From contig CP102593.1 in NCBI GenBank assembly GCA_025666215.1, forward strand, positions 943,001 to 1,007,000: 64,000 nt of DNA. Direction: 5' to 3'. Every line of letters begins with the position of its first letter. Positions within the stretch are counted from its first letter, which is position 1. Under the pieces are notes generated by a model, which worked only from the letters and a program-made list of their open reading frames with translations, searched no databases and was not told where the DNA came from. This DNA is from Xanthomonas campestris pv. phormiicola. GTDB taxonomy: Bacteria; Pseudomonadota; Gammaproteobacteria; Xanthomonadales; Xanthomonadaceae. The translations under genes were made by a program, and so were the position numbers. Shown here in pieces: positions 56,361 to 64,000 of the stretch.

Positions 56361-56492
56361 TGTGGGAGCGACTTCAGGGCACCTCTAATAACCTCGATTC
56401 TAAAAATTTCGCACCATGCGCATCAATGACTTGCGAGCGTTTTAGTCGAGTTTTTTGGGGTTATTAGAGGTGCCCTTCAGTCGCTCCCACAA
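56361..56492. repeat. REP-like hairpin interrupted by a small inserted element
   Basis: The left arm TGTGGGAGCGACTTCA (56361-56376) and right arm TTCAGTCGCTCCCACAA (56476-56492) join, on removing the insert, into a compact REP copy. TTCA is duplicated on both sides of the insert. Confidence 0.85.
56377..56475. mobile_element. 99-bp MITE-like element
   Basis: The element has 17-bp perfect terminal inverted repeats, GGGCACCTCTAATAACC at the left and its complement at the right. It is flanked by TTCA direct repeats (56373-56376 and 56476-56479). If the outermost G/C is counted as target, the element is 97 bp with a 6-bp CTTCAG duplication. It is AT-richer than its surroundings and has no coding capacity, so it depends on a transposase elsewhere. 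The family is not assigned. Confidence 0.85.
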
Positions 56493-56522
56493 TGTGTCGC
56501 CAGACGACAGGTGACGCTGCGC

Positions 56523-57416
56523 TCAGCAGCCGCCGACCAGATCCTCGGTTTGCCATTGGCCATCGACCGGGTGCAGCAGCCAGAACCCGTAGGTCTCGTA
56601 GCCGCTGTGCTGGATCAGGAAATCGACCGTGCCGTCGGCATCGATATCGGCGAACTGCAGCAGCGCGTAGTTGTTCTTGCGCCCCTCGCAATCGTCGCAG
56701 CCGTAGTCGGCGAAGCTCTTGCGCAGCCGCCAGCCCGCGTCGCTGCGTTCCAGCACCGCCAGCAGGGTGCTCAGCCTGGGCGAGGCTGCGTCCGCGTTCG
56801 TGGCCGGCGCCGGGTCGTAGACGCTGGCGGTCACCAAGGCGACCTCGTGGCCCGGCTGCTTGGCATCGCCGATCACGGTCAGTGCCGGTGCCTCGTCGGC
56901 CGGCGGTGCGGCGAGCTGGGCCAGCAGCCGCTTCAGCGCCGCGGCAGGCAGGCGCTTGCGCACCGAGGGAGCGTTGCCGATGACCTGCAGCAGCGCGCGC
57001 CGCTGCGTGGCATCGAGCTCGCGGCGGGCGAAGCGCTGGCCGGGATTGAGATCGAACGAGGCCAGCATGGCATCGTGAGCGAAGGTGGGGCCGTGCGCGG
57101 TCTTCAGGCGCACGCGCAGGTCGCCGCCGCACATGGTGTTGTCGTCGACCGAGAACGCCAGCGGTGTCGCCACGCCTTGCTCGCTGCCTTTGTCGAACAC
57201 CCGCAGCGGCTTTTTCAGCCCGCGCCAGGCGCCCAGTTCGGCCTCCTCGGACGGCGCGTTGCGCACCGGGATGTAGCTCATCACCTGCGCCTCGTCCGAG
57301 ACCGGGGCGACGTAGATCACCGTCGGCGGCAGCGCGGCGGGCGCGGGTGCGGCGGCGGCAGGCAGGGCGGCGAGACCGATCAGGACAGCGGACCAGGAGT
57401 TCAGCGTGCGTGGCAT
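56523..57416 (-). CDS. Exported hypothetical protein
   Basis: A 297-residue protein with a signal peptide (NSWSAVLIGLAALPAAAAPA). No enzyme family recognised. The C-terminal part has ALLQFADIDADGTVDFLIQHSGYETYGFWLL, whose DIDADGTVDF resembles a calcium-binding DxDxDG loop of the FG-GAP/EF-hand kind. A CxxC (DYGCDDCEGRKN) lies just before it, and the protein ends in VGGC. Probably periplasmic or cell-surface. It stands alone downstream of the Grx4 fusion gene and is separated from it by a terminator. Confidence 0.7.
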   Translation of the reverse strand: MPRTLNSWSAVLIGLAALPAAAAPAPAALPPTVIYVAPVSDEAQVMSYIPVRNAPSEEAELGAWRGLKKPLRVFDKGSEQGVATPLAFSVDDNTMCGGDLRVRLKTAHGPTFAHDAMLASFDLNPGQRFARRELDATQRRALLQVIGNAPSVRKRLPAAALKRLLAQLAAPPADEAPALTVIGDAKQPGHEVALVTASVYDPAPATNADAASPRLSTLLAVLERSDAGWRLRKSFADYGCDDCEGRKNNYALLQFADIDADGTVDFLIQHSGYETYGFWLLHPVDGQWQTEDLVGGC

Positions 57417-57454
57417 GTGTTCGTTTCCCCAGGGAAGCGCAAAAACCGTATCGC

Positions 57455-57488
57455 AAAAAAAAGCGGGCGACCCCCTGGATCGCCCGCC
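57455..57488 (-). terminator. Rho-independent terminator of the Grx4 fusion gene
   Basis: Read on the minus strand: an 8-9 bp stem with the arms GGCGGGCGA and TCGCCCGC, then eight T. It lies 30 bp after the stop of the gene at 57518-58444. Confidence 0.9.
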
Positions 57489-57517
57489 GTGGTGCCGCTG
57501 CGGCGTACGCCGCTGGC

Positions 57518-58444
57518 TCAGTACTTGGCCACGCTGCTGTCGACGGCGTCGGCCCAGGCATCGATGCCGCCGACCACGTTGTGCACGCGGGTGAAGCCGA
57601 GCGCACGGAACTGTTCGGCGGCCTGCGCGCTGCGCCCGCCGTGGTGGCACAGGAACGCCAGCGCGGTGTCTTTCGGCAGCGCTTCCAGCTGCGCGCGCTG
57701 GTCGCCGTCCAGGGTGCGGAACGGCACGTTCACCGAGGCGATCGCGCGCTCTTCCGGCGGACGCACGTCCACCAGGATCAGACCGCCGGCGCGCACCTGG
57801 TCGTCGGCGTCGCGCGGGCTCAGGTCCTGCACCGGCTTGGGCGCGTTCGGGTTGTCGATCGCCAGGCCGCGGCCGCGCAGGTCGTCGACCCAGTCGATGG
57901 TGATGCCGTCGGCGCGGCGCGCGCTGGCCAGGTCGAACTGCACGCGCAGGCCGTTGGACTCGGCGGCGATGGCATTGGGATCGGTCGGCGCCAGCTGGAA
58001 GTTCGGCTGGAACTGGGCGTCGATCGCCAGCGCCAGGGTCGCGCCCGGAGCGTCGGCCAGCGCGCCGCGCAGCATCTCCGCGGCGGCGTCGGTGATGGTG
58101 ATCGACGGCGGGGTGCGGTCCGGCGCCTGCACGCCGAGCAGTTCGCTCAGCTCGCCGCTGCCGGCCATCTGCAGGATGATGTCGCTGCCGCCGACCAGTT
58201 CGCCGTCCACGTACAGCTGCGGGATCGTCGGCCAGTCGCCGTAGGCCTTGATGCCTTCGCGGATGTCCTGGTCGGCGAGCACGTTGACGTGGGCGAAGTC
58301 GACGCCGAGTTCGTTCAGCGCACCCACCGCCTTGGCGGAGAAGCCGCACTGCGGCATGCTCGGCTGGCCTTTCATGAACAGCACGACGCGGTTGGAGCTG
58401 AGCAGCGTTTCGATGCGGGAGCGCAGGGCGGGATCGAGGGACAT
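57518..58444 (-). CDS. grxD: Monothiol glutaredoxin fused to a carrier-like and a rhodanese domain
   Basis: A 308-residue cytoplasmic fusion. Residues 1-105 are a Grx4-type monothiol glutaredoxin with the CGFS motif at 33-36 and WPTIPQLYVDGELVGGSDI; such proteins carry Fe-S clusters. Residues about 110-205 resemble the A-type (IscA/HesB) fold (SITITDAAAEMLRGALAD), but the usual Cys ligands are absent. Residues about 210-300 are a rhodanese domain (ILVDVRPPEER) with active-site Cys in AFLCHHGGRSAQAAEQFRALG. A shared short region of about 60 bp separates it from the divergent deacetylase gene. A role in Fe-S cluster assembly or sulfur relay is inferred. Confidence 0.9.
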   Translation of the reverse strand: MSLDPALRSRIETLLSSNRVVLFMKGQPSMPQCGFSAKAVGALNELGVDFAHVNVLADQDIREGIKAYGDWPTIPQLYVDGELVGGSDIILQMAGSGELSELLGVQAPDRTPPSITITDAAAEMLRGALADAPGATLALAIDAQFQPNFQLAPTDPNAIAAESNGLRVQFDLASARRADGITIDWVDDLRGRGLAIDNPNAPKPVQDLSPRDADDQVRAGGLILVDVRPPEERAIASVNVPFRTLDGDQRAQLEALPKDTALAFLCHHGGRSAQAAEQFRALGFTRVHNVVGGIDAWADAVDSSVAKY

Positions 58445-58504
58445 GGCAGTGATTTCGGTCGCTGAGTCGGACCGGCCATTCTACGCCGCATGGCATCATG
58501 GGGC

Positions 58505-59281
58505 ATGACAGTTCCGGAAACGCTGCATCGCATCCCCCGCCACCCCTACCGCTGGCTGCCGTTGGCGCTTGCCTCGCAGGTGCTGGTCGCGGCGCTCTGG
58601 TGGACGTGGGGCTGGCGGATCGGGCTGCCGGCGCTGCTGGCCTCGCATGCGGCCCTGGTGCTGCCGGTGTTCCTGCCGCGTGCCTGGCTGTACGCCCCGG
58701 TGCTCAGCCGCCTGCCCGGCACCGCGCCGCGGGTGTGGCTGACCATCGACGACGGCCCCTCCGACGACACCGCGCCGATCCTGGACCTGCTCGACCGCTA
58801 CCAGGCGCAGGCCACCTTCTTCCTGGTCGGCGAACGCGCCGCCGCGCGCCCGGAGCTGGTGCGCGAGATCCTGCGTCGCGGCCACGGCATCGGCAACCAC
58901 AGCCACAGCCACCCGCAGGCCTGGTTCTGGGCGTTGGGGCCGCGGCGCATGGCGCGCGAGATCGGCCAGGCGCAGCAGGCGCTGGGCGCCATCGCCGGCA
59001 CCGCGCCGCGTTGGTACCGCTCGGTGGTGGGCATGACCAACCCGTTCGTCGCCGCGCCGCTGCGCCGCCACGGCCTGACCCGGGTCGCCTGGAGCGCGCG
59101 CGGCTTCGACGGCGTGCACTGCGATCCCGCCTCGACCGTGGCGCGCATCGTGCGCGACCTGAGGCCCGGCGCGATCGTGCTGCTGCACGAAGGTGCGGCA
59201 CATGGGCACAACCTGGCGATCGTGGAGGGCGTGTTGCAGGCGATGCGGGAACGCGGTTACCGCAGCGTACTGCCGGGCTAG
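58505..59281 (+). CDS. Polysaccharide deacetylase (NodB-homology)
   Basis: A 258-residue protein with one or two N-terminal hydrophobic helices (LALASQVLVAALWWTWGW, LLASHAALVLPVFL) that anchor it in the inner membrane. The NodB domain shows motif 1, TIDDGPSDDT, with the catalytic Asp; motif 2, GNHSHSHP, with the two metal His; and the late LLHEGAAHG His. It would remove acetyl groups from a periplasmic glycan or lipid-linked sugar. The first ATG at 58490 is five codons upstream; the second was chosen. Confidence 0.85.
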   Translation: MTVPETLHRIPRHPYRWLPLALASQVLVAALWWTWGWRIGLPALLASHAALVLPVFLPRAWLYAPVLSRLPGTAPRVWLTIDDGPSDDTAPILDLLDRYQAQATFFLVGERAAARPELVREILRRGHGIGNHSHSHPQAWFWALGPRRMAREIGQAQQALGAIAGTAPRWYRSVVGMTNPFVAAPLRRHGLTRVAWSARGFDGVHCDPASTVARIVRDLRPGAIVLLHEGAAHGHNLAIVEGVLQAMRERGYRSVLPG

Positions 59282-59402
59282 CGCAGGCCGCCGCGATCGG
59301 GATGGAGCGCGGCACCCCGGGAACCTGCCGTGCCGCTATCTCGGCAGCGCAGCATCGTGTGGGAATCCGACGCCGCAGCCGACGACGACGGGGGCGTCGA
59401 CG

Positions 59403-59744
59403 CTAGCCGCCCTGGATGAGCCCGAACACGATCAGCGCGGCGATGCCGACCAGGGTCGCGATCGAAAAGACCAGGCCGAGCACGCCGTAGAGTTTCCTGC
59501 GGTCGCGCTGGAACAGGCTGCCGATGCCGAGCGCGGCGGCGGCGAACTCGGCGAACACGCCGACCATCATCGCCATGCCGACCAGCATCGCCAGCGGCGA
59601 GTCTTCGTCCAGGCTGTCGGGCTGGGAATAGACCAGGGCCGCGCAGACGCCGATCAGCACAAGCGTCAGCACCGCGGCGATCAGGCTGACCGCGAACGAG
59701 GCGATGCCGAGGCCGGAATAGGGAGGAAGCGTTGGGGATGTCAT
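59403..59744 (-). CDS. Small multi-pass membrane protein
   Basis: A 113-residue membrane protein with three clear hydrophobic helices: SFAVSLIAAVLTLVLIGVCAALVY, LAMLVGMAMMVGVFAEFAAAALGIGSL and LYGVLGLVFSIATLVGIAALIVFGLI. The PYSGLGIASF start and the D/E-rich loop after helix 1 resemble small DUF4064/DUF4190-like membrane proteins. Function unknown. Confidence 0.75.
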   Translation of the reverse strand: MTSPTLPPYSGLGIASFAVSLIAAVLTLVLIGVCAALVYSQPDSLDEDSPLAMLVGMAMMVGVFAEFAAAALGIGSLFQRDRRKLYGVLGLVFSIATLVGIAALIVFGLIQGG

Positions 59745-60179
59745 GGGGACTCCGGGGGGATGCAGGATGGTCGCGTCGCCGCTGGGCGCAGCACAGGGCG
59801 ATGCGGCTTGCATGCGCTGCGCTTGCAGCGTCGGCGAGCGCAGCCATGGCAGTGGCCGCAGATGCGGATCGAATCAGGCGGTTCGGCGCGTTCGCGCTGG
59901 ATGAGAGCGGCGCTACACATTGCCGAGTCCTGCATTTCCATCCGTGGAATCCGAGCGGTGCTGCCGATGCGCCACCGACGGCGCGGCAGTATAAACGTCG
60001 TGCGCATCATGCACTGACGGCGGCCCTGGAAATGCGCCGCATGTTCGAGCTGCAGCGCGCGCATGCGACTGACGCGTGGTGTTTTCGCGTCGCCAGGCGT
60101 ATGGCGACGGCGTTGCGAGCGCTGTCCAGGCGGCACTGTCGTGACTGTTTCGAGCGAGAGCGGCGCGTGGCCGGCCGCG
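59745..60179. other. 435-bp gap with no convincing gene
   Basis: Open frames here are short and compositionally unlike genes. On the minus strand TTTATACT near 59985-59993 could be a -10 element for the membrane protein downstream, implying a long leader. A hairpin-prone stretch (GTCGCCAGGCGTATGGCGAC) occurs near 60090-60109. Nothing else can be supported. Confidence 0.4.
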
Positions 60180-60851
60180 TCAGCGCGGCTCGGCCACGAT
60201 CAGCCAGTTGTTGAACGGGGTGTTGCCGTACAGCGGCGCGAACGTGGCGCGCAGCCCGGCGTCGCCGAGCTGGCGTTCCAGGCTGTCGCGGGTGGGATAG
60301 CACTTGGGCACTTCCTGCATCCAGCCGGCCAGGTGCGCGAGCACGTCGGTGACGCGGCTGGTGCGGCCGCGGCCGCTGGCATCGCCCAGGCCGCTGCGGA
60401 TCACCAGCTTGGCACCGGGCGTGAGCATCTTCGCCACGCTGCGGATCAGGTTGGCCTGCATGGCCGCATCGAGGTACTGCAGCACATCCAGGATCGCGAC
60501 GCTGCCGCTGTGCTCGGGCCAGGCCTGGCCGAGATCGACCACGTCGAAACGGATGTCGTGCAGTGCGCTGCGCGCGGCGATGCGGATCGCGCGGCGGATC
60601 TTCGCCGCGTCGATGTCCACGCCGTGGTAACGCTGCCGCTGGCCGTCGGCGCGCAGCGCATGCGCGAGCAGGCCCAGGCCGCAGCCCAGGTCCAGGACCG
60701 GGGCGTCGGTGCCGCGCAGCGCGGCGAGCACGCCGGGGTAGAGCGGATCGGTGCGCAGCTTGGTGCGGGTGTAGTAGTAGTCGTAGCGGTTGCCGAGCGG
60801 ATGCGTCGGCAGGAAGGCGCGGGCGATGGCCAGGGCCTGCGGGCGGGTCAT
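60180..60851 (-). CDS. SAM-dependent methyltransferase
   Basis: A 223-residue class I methyltransferase. Motif I is VLDLGCGLGLLAHALRA; the acidic end of strand 2 is YHGVDIDAAKI; motif IV-like VAILDVLQYLDAAMQ. The N terminus has an unusual aromatic block, NRYDYYYTRTKLRTDPLY. ATG was chosen; a TTG 27 bp upstream also fits. Substrate unknown. It lies 60 bp after the SGNH hydrolase gene on the same strand, so they may be co-transcribed. Confidence 0.85.
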   Translation of the reverse strand: MTRPQALAIARAFLPTHPLGNRYDYYYTRTKLRTDPLYPGVLAALRGTDAPVLDLGCGLGLLAHALRADGQRQRYHGVDIDAAKIRRAIRIAARSALHDIRFDVVDLGQAWPEHSGSVAILDVLQYLDAAMQANLIRSVAKMLTPGAKLVIRSGLGDASGRGRTSRVTDVLAHLAGWMQEVPKCYPTRDSLERQLGDAGLRATFAPLYGNTPFNNWLIVAEPR

Positions 60852-60911
60852 GGGCTGGATGGTGCTGGCGTCGCGCAATGTCGGTCCTTGGCAGCGGGGC
60901 GTCGTACGCCG

Positions 60912-61553
60912 CTAGGCTAACGCATCGCGCGCCGCAGGCAACAGCAGGCCGGTCCAGCGCGCATACATCGCCGCCGACGGATGCAGGCCGTCGGCGGCGA
61001 GCATCGCGGCGCTGCCGCCGCCATCGCGGCTGGCCGCGGTGATGTCGACGAAGCGCACCGCACGCGCCTGGCAGCACGCCTGTGCGGCGGCATTGAACGC
61101 ATCGATCTGCGTGCCGATCAGGGCCGGATCGTGTGCGGGCGGCTGCGCGAACGCGGTCACGCCCCAGTCCGGGATCGACACCGCCAGCACCCGCCGCGGC
61201 TGGCCGTCGGCAAAGCCGATCGCGCGGTGCAGCAGCCCGGCGAACTGCGCGCAGTATTCGTCGAGCGCGCGTCCGCGGTACTGGTTGTTGACCCCGATCA
61301 GCAGCGTCACCAGCGCGAACGGACCCTGCGGCGCGGCCGCATCGATGCCGGCGTCGAGTTCGTCGGTGGTCCAGCCGGTGGTGGCGACGATCTGCGGATC
61401 GGCGATGGCGATACCGTCGTGGCGCAGCGCCGCGGCCAATTGCATCGGCCAGCGCCCGCTGTCGGCGACGCCCTCGCCGATGGTGTAGGAATCGCCCAGC
61501 GCCAGGTAGCGCAGCGGGGCATGCTGGAGCGTGGCGAAGCTGGCCTGGCTCAT
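60912..61553 (-). CDS. SGNH/GDSL-family hydrolase
   Basis: A 213-residue esterase- or lipase-like enzyme. Block I is YLALGDSYTIGEG with the nucleophile Ser. The Asn of block III is in LLIGVNNQYRG. The Asp-His pair is in AADGLHPSAAMYARW. No signal peptide is visible, so it probably acts in the cytoplasm on acyl or acetyl esters. It sits upstream of the methyltransferase gene. Confidence 0.88.
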   Translation of the reverse strand: MSQASFATLQHAPLRYLALGDSYTIGEGVADSGRWPMQLAAALRHDGIAIADPQIVATTGWTTDELDAGIDAAAPQGPFALVTLLIGVNNQYRGRALDEYCAQFAGLLHRAIGFADGQPRRVLAVSIPDWGVTAFAQPPAHDPALIGTQIDAFNAAAQACCQARAVRFVDITAASRDGGGSAAMLAADGLHPSAAMYARWTGLLLPAARDALA

Positions 61554-61620
61554 CGCGACGGCACCGAAAACGGCCGGGTCACAGGCGCCGGAAATAGCAG
61601 CAACGCTTCACGCTTTGCCC

Positions 61621-61645
61621 ATTCCCGATTCCCCATTCCCGATTC
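61621..61645. repeat. Heptamer tract ATTCCCG/ATTCCCC at an aminotransferase stop
   Basis: ATTCCCG, ATTCCCC, ATTCCCG and a partial ATTC run head to tail into the TCA that encodes the aminotransferase TGA stop on the minus strand. It is the third tract of the heptamer family in the window. Confidence 0.8.
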
Positions 61646-62924
61646 ACCGCCCCGCAGCCACACTGCGCGGCTTCAGCGGCACCACCTTGGTCGCCGCCTC
61701 GGCGCGGCGCGCCAGCACCCGATCGATGCGCGCGAACACCTCGCGCATCACCGCCGCTTCCGGCAGCAGGGTCACCCGGAAATGGTGGCGGTAGGGCACG
61801 TTGAAGCTGGAACCGGGCACCACCAGCACGCCCTCGTCGTTCATCAGCTCCAGGGCAAAATCGTGATCGTCGAAATTGCGCGCGGCCGCGCCGACCACCG
61901 CCGGGAACGCGTACAGCGCGCCGGCCGGCTGCACCAGCGCCAGGTGCTCGCTGGCCGCACAGGCCTCGATCACCGCGCGGCGGGTTTCGTACAGGCGCCC
62001 GCCCGGCGCGCACAGCGGCGAGATCGTGTCCGGGCCGTTGACCGCGGCGTCGATCGCGTACTGGCCCGGCACGTTCGCGCACAGGCGCAGCGCGCCGAGC
62101 AGGTCCATCGCGTTGCGGAACTCGGTGACGCGCTCGGCGGCGCCGGACAACAGCGCCCAGCCCACCCGCCAGCCGCAGGCGCGGTGCACCTTGCTCAGGC
62201 CGCCGAAACTGATGCACGGATGCTCGCCGGCCAGTGGCGCGACCGGCACGAAGGCGGCGTCGTCGTACAGCACCTGGTCGTAGATCTCGTCGACCATCAG
62301 CAGCAGATTGTGCTTGGCCGCGATCGCCACGATCTTCTCCAGCAGCTCGCGCGAATAGCTGGCGCCGCTGGGATTGTTCGGGTTGATCAGCACGATGGCG
62401 CGGGTGCGCGAGGACACCAGCGTCTCGATCTCCACCGGGTCGGGCTGGAAGCCGTTCTCCGGCGCGCAGCGGTAGTACACCGGGCGGCCGTCGTTGAGGA
62501 TGGTGGCGGCCGACCACAGCGGGTAGTCGGGCGAGGGCACCAGCACTTCGTCGCCGGGATTGAGCAGGGCGCGCAGCGACAGATCGATCAGCTCGCTGAC
62601 CCCGTTGCCGATGAAGATCCGGTCCGGATGCGCGTCCGGGTGCCGGCGCCGCGCATAGGCCGCGGCGATCGCCTCGCGCGCCTCCGGCAGGCCCTGCTGG
62701 TGGGTGTAGGGATCGGTGCGGCCCATGTCGTCGGCGATCGCGCGCTGCAGGTGCTCCGGCGCGCGGAACCCGAACGCGCCGGGATTGCCGATGTTGAGCT
62801 TGATCAGCTTGCGCCCCTGCGCCTCCAGCTCCCGGGCTCGCCGCGCCAGCTCGCCGCGGATCTCGTAGCGGACTTCGGACAGGCGTTCGCGGATCGCGAG
62901 CGGCTTGGTCGGCAGGGTGGGCAT
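61644..62924 (-). CDS. PLP-dependent class I aminotransferase (AlaA-like)
   Basis: A 426-residue enzyme. Substrate and cofactor motifs are clear: KLIKLNIGNPGAFGFRAPEHL, YTHQQGLPEAREAIA, VLVPSPDYPLW, IVLINPNNPSGASYS, MVDEIYDQVLYDD and the PLP lysine in SFGGLSKVHRACGWRVGW. This is closest in pattern to glutamate-pyruvate (AlaA) and related aspartate-type transaminases. The start is the ATG for MPTLPTKPLAIRERLSEV; it is divergent from rsgA with 90 bp between. Confidence 0.93.
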   Translation of the reverse strand: MPTLPTKPLAIRERLSEVRYEIRGELARRARELEAQGRKLIKLNIGNPGAFGFRAPEHLQRAIADDMGRTDPYTHQQGLPEAREAIAAAYARRRHPDAHPDRIFIGNGVSELIDLSLRALLNPGDEVLVPSPDYPLWSAATILNDGRPVYYRCAPENGFQPDPVEIETLVSSRTRAIVLINPNNPSGASYSRELLEKIVAIAAKHNLLLMVDEIYDQVLYDDAAFVPVAPLAGEHPCISFGGLSKVHRACGWRVGWALLSGAAERVTEFRNAMDLLGALRLCANVPGQYAIDAAVNGPDTISPLCAPGGRLYETRRAVIEACAASEHLALVQPAGALYAFPAVVGAAARNFDDHDFALELMNDEGVLVVPGSSFNVPYRHHFRVTLLPEAAVMREVFARIDRVLARRAEAATKVVPLKPRSVAAGR

Positions 62925-63002
62925 CGCATTGGCCGGTGTGGGCGTGGAACCGGCATGGTAGCGGAAATGTGACACGACGGCCGGGCCGGGGCCCGCACCG
63001 TC

Positions 63003-63017
63003 TAGAATCCATACATG
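63003..63017 (+). promoter_or_regulatory. Predicted leaderless promoter -10 element at rsgA
   Basis: TAGAAT at 63003-63008, six bases, then ATG at 63015, with no ribosome binding site. Same geometry as at 6975 and 13341. Confidence 0.5.
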
Positions 63018-64000
63018 ACTTCCCCCCAGATCGACTTCGACGCGCTGCGCCCCATCGGCTGGCCCTGGCCCGGCATGCCGGAAGAACCGGCCTGGCTGGC
63101 GGCAATGGCCGCGCACCCGCTGGCGCGGCCGGCGCGGGTCAGCGAGCAGCACCGCACCGGCTACGTGGTGGCCGATGCGGTGGATGCCGGCTTCAAGGTC
63201 GAGTCGCTGCCGGAATGGCAGCGGCCGCGCTTCCCCAGCCACGAGCGCGCTGCGGTCGGCGACTGGGTGCTGCTGGAGGACGACAAGCGCATCGTCGCGC
63301 TGCTGCCGCGGCGCACCGCGATCAAGCGCGGCGCGGCCGGCGAGCACTATCACCAGCAGGTGATCGCAGCCAACATCGATACGGTGTTCATCGTCTGCGG
63401 CCTGGATGCGGACTTCAATCCGCGGCGCATCGAGCGCTACCTGCTGCTGGTCGGCGGCGGCGGCGCCGAGCCGGTGGTGATCCTGACCAAGGCCGATCTC
63501 ACCGAGTACGCCGACGACGCGCTGGCGGTGCTGGAGGAACTGGCCGCGCAGTCGATTCCGCTGCTGACGGTCAACGCCAAGGATGCCGACAGCGTGGCGG
63601 CGTTGCGGCCGTGGCTGGGGGCCGGGCGCACCGCGGTGCTGGTCGGCTCGTCCGGCGCCGGCAAGTCCACCCTCACCAACACCTTGCTCGGGGTGCAGAA
63701 GATGCGCACCGCGGCGGTGCGCGAGAACGATTCGCGCGGCCGCCACACCACCACCCACCGGGCGCTGCTGCCGCTGCCGTCCGGCGCCTGCCTGATCGAC
63801 ACGCCGGGCATGCGCGAGCTCAAGCCCACCGGCGAGGAAGACCTGGCCGAGGGCGGGTTCGCCGACATCGAGGCGCTGGCCGCGCAGTGCCGCTTCAACG
63901 ATTGCGCGCACCAGGCCGAGCCGGGCTGTGCGGTGCAGGCGGCGATCGAGCGCGGCGACATCGAGGAGGCGCGGCTGGCCAACTACATGAAGCTGCGCGA
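63015..64000 (+). CDS. rsgA: Ribosome small-subunit maturation GTPase RsgA (3' end outside window)
   Basis: The first 328 codons of a circularly permuted GTPase that helps mature the 30S ribosomal subunit. An OB-like N-terminal domain (GDWVLLEDDKRIVALLPRRTAIKRGAAG) is followed by the permuted G motifs: G4 VVILTKADL, G5-like TVNAKD, G1 GSSGAGKSTLTN, G2 RGRHTTTHR and G3 DTPGMREL. The zinc-binding element CRFNDCAHQAEPGCAV (Cys-Cys-His-Cys) follows. The frame remains open to the window end. Confidence 0.95.
   Translation, partial: MTSPQIDFDALRPIGWPWPGMPEEPAWLAAMAAHPLARPARVSEQHRTGYVVADAVDAGFKVESLPEWQRPRFPSHERAAVGDWVLLEDDKRIVALLPRRTAIKRGAAGEHYHQQVIAANIDTVFIVCGLDADFNPRRIERYLLLVGGGGAEPVVILTKADLTEYADDALAVLEELAAQSIPLLTVNAKDADSVAALRPWLGAGRTAVLVGSSGAGKSTLTNTLLGVQKMRTAAVRENDSRGRHTTTHRALLPLPSGACLIDTPGMRELKPTGEEDLAEGGFADIEALAAQCRFNDCAHQAEPGCAVQAAIERGDIEEARLANYMKLR

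Noticed and set aside
59732..60214. A 160-codon plus-strand gene between the membrane protein and methyltransferase genes.
   Set aside because: Arg/Ala-rich translation without family features; it overlaps the ends of both neighbouring genes.

Overview
The window is high-GC gammaproteobacterial chromosome and reads as a Xanthomonas or close Xanthomonadaceae relative. The signs are a type II secretion secretin followed directly by a glycosyltransferase-like gene, a cluster matching the biofilm locus xagABC, plant cell wall enzymes (GH12 glucanase, PL4 rhamnogalacturonan lyase), TonB-dependent uptake, and several copies of a REP-like hairpin built on GTGGGAGCGACTTCAG. The species cannot be fixed from the sequence. 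No rRNA, tRNA, prophage or CRISPR array was seen.

Layout. 1-1145: end of a type II secretion secretin and a glycosyltransferase-like gene. 1413-6611, minus strand: a putative micronutrient uptake unit (phosphotransferase kinase, TonB-dependent receptor, PnuC-type transporter, GntR/HutC regulator) with a perfect HutC-type palindrome in front of the kinase. 6987-7832: a GT2 glycosyltransferase with a leaderless-type promoter. 8004-13317: xagABC plus a glycosidase-like fourth gene, preceded by a Clp/CRP-like site. 13353-14534: pncB. 14754-25962: a full cellulose operon (bcsD, bcsP-like, bcsA, bcsB, bcsZ, bcsC). 26331-28609, minus strand: an OmpR-family two-component pair. 28610-29403: no convincing gene. 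29404-31155: a glycosyltransferase and a small Cys-pair lipoprotein. 31270-34275: formaldehyde detoxification (frmR, frmA, gfa, fghA) behind a CsoR/FrmR-type operator. 34319-35233: a surface lipoprotein intradiol dioxygenase. 35506-43552: a compact type IV secretion operon with VirB1, B2, B3, B4, B6, B9, B10, a small Cys-pair protein and VirB11, but no VirB5, recognisable VirB7, VirB8 or VirD4. 43900-47155: a MocR regulator divergent from a PhzF/DMT-exporter pair. 47321-49466: three minus-strand genes. 49793-52354: convergent GH12 and PL4 enzymes. 52640-55332: two exported amidohydrolases, one without the metal motif. 55757-64000: housekeeping and unknown genes (DUF924, a Grx4 fusion, polysaccharide deacetylase, methyltransferase, SGNH hydrolase, aminotransferase, partial rsgA).

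Two glycan systems in the window look controlled by cyclic di-GMP: BcsA has a PilZ domain, and the Xag glycosyltransferase starts with what looks like an MshEN domain. The repeat content is also informative. There are REP hairpins, one split by a 99-bp MITE-like element. There are also three short tandem arrays of heptamers that fit one consensus, GGGANTS.

The most unusual coding feature is the reduced VirB operon with the Cys-pair protein inside it. A relative of that protein lies 11 kb upstream, next to the formaldehyde operon. Functions are family-level inferences from motifs read by eye; no database search was possible.
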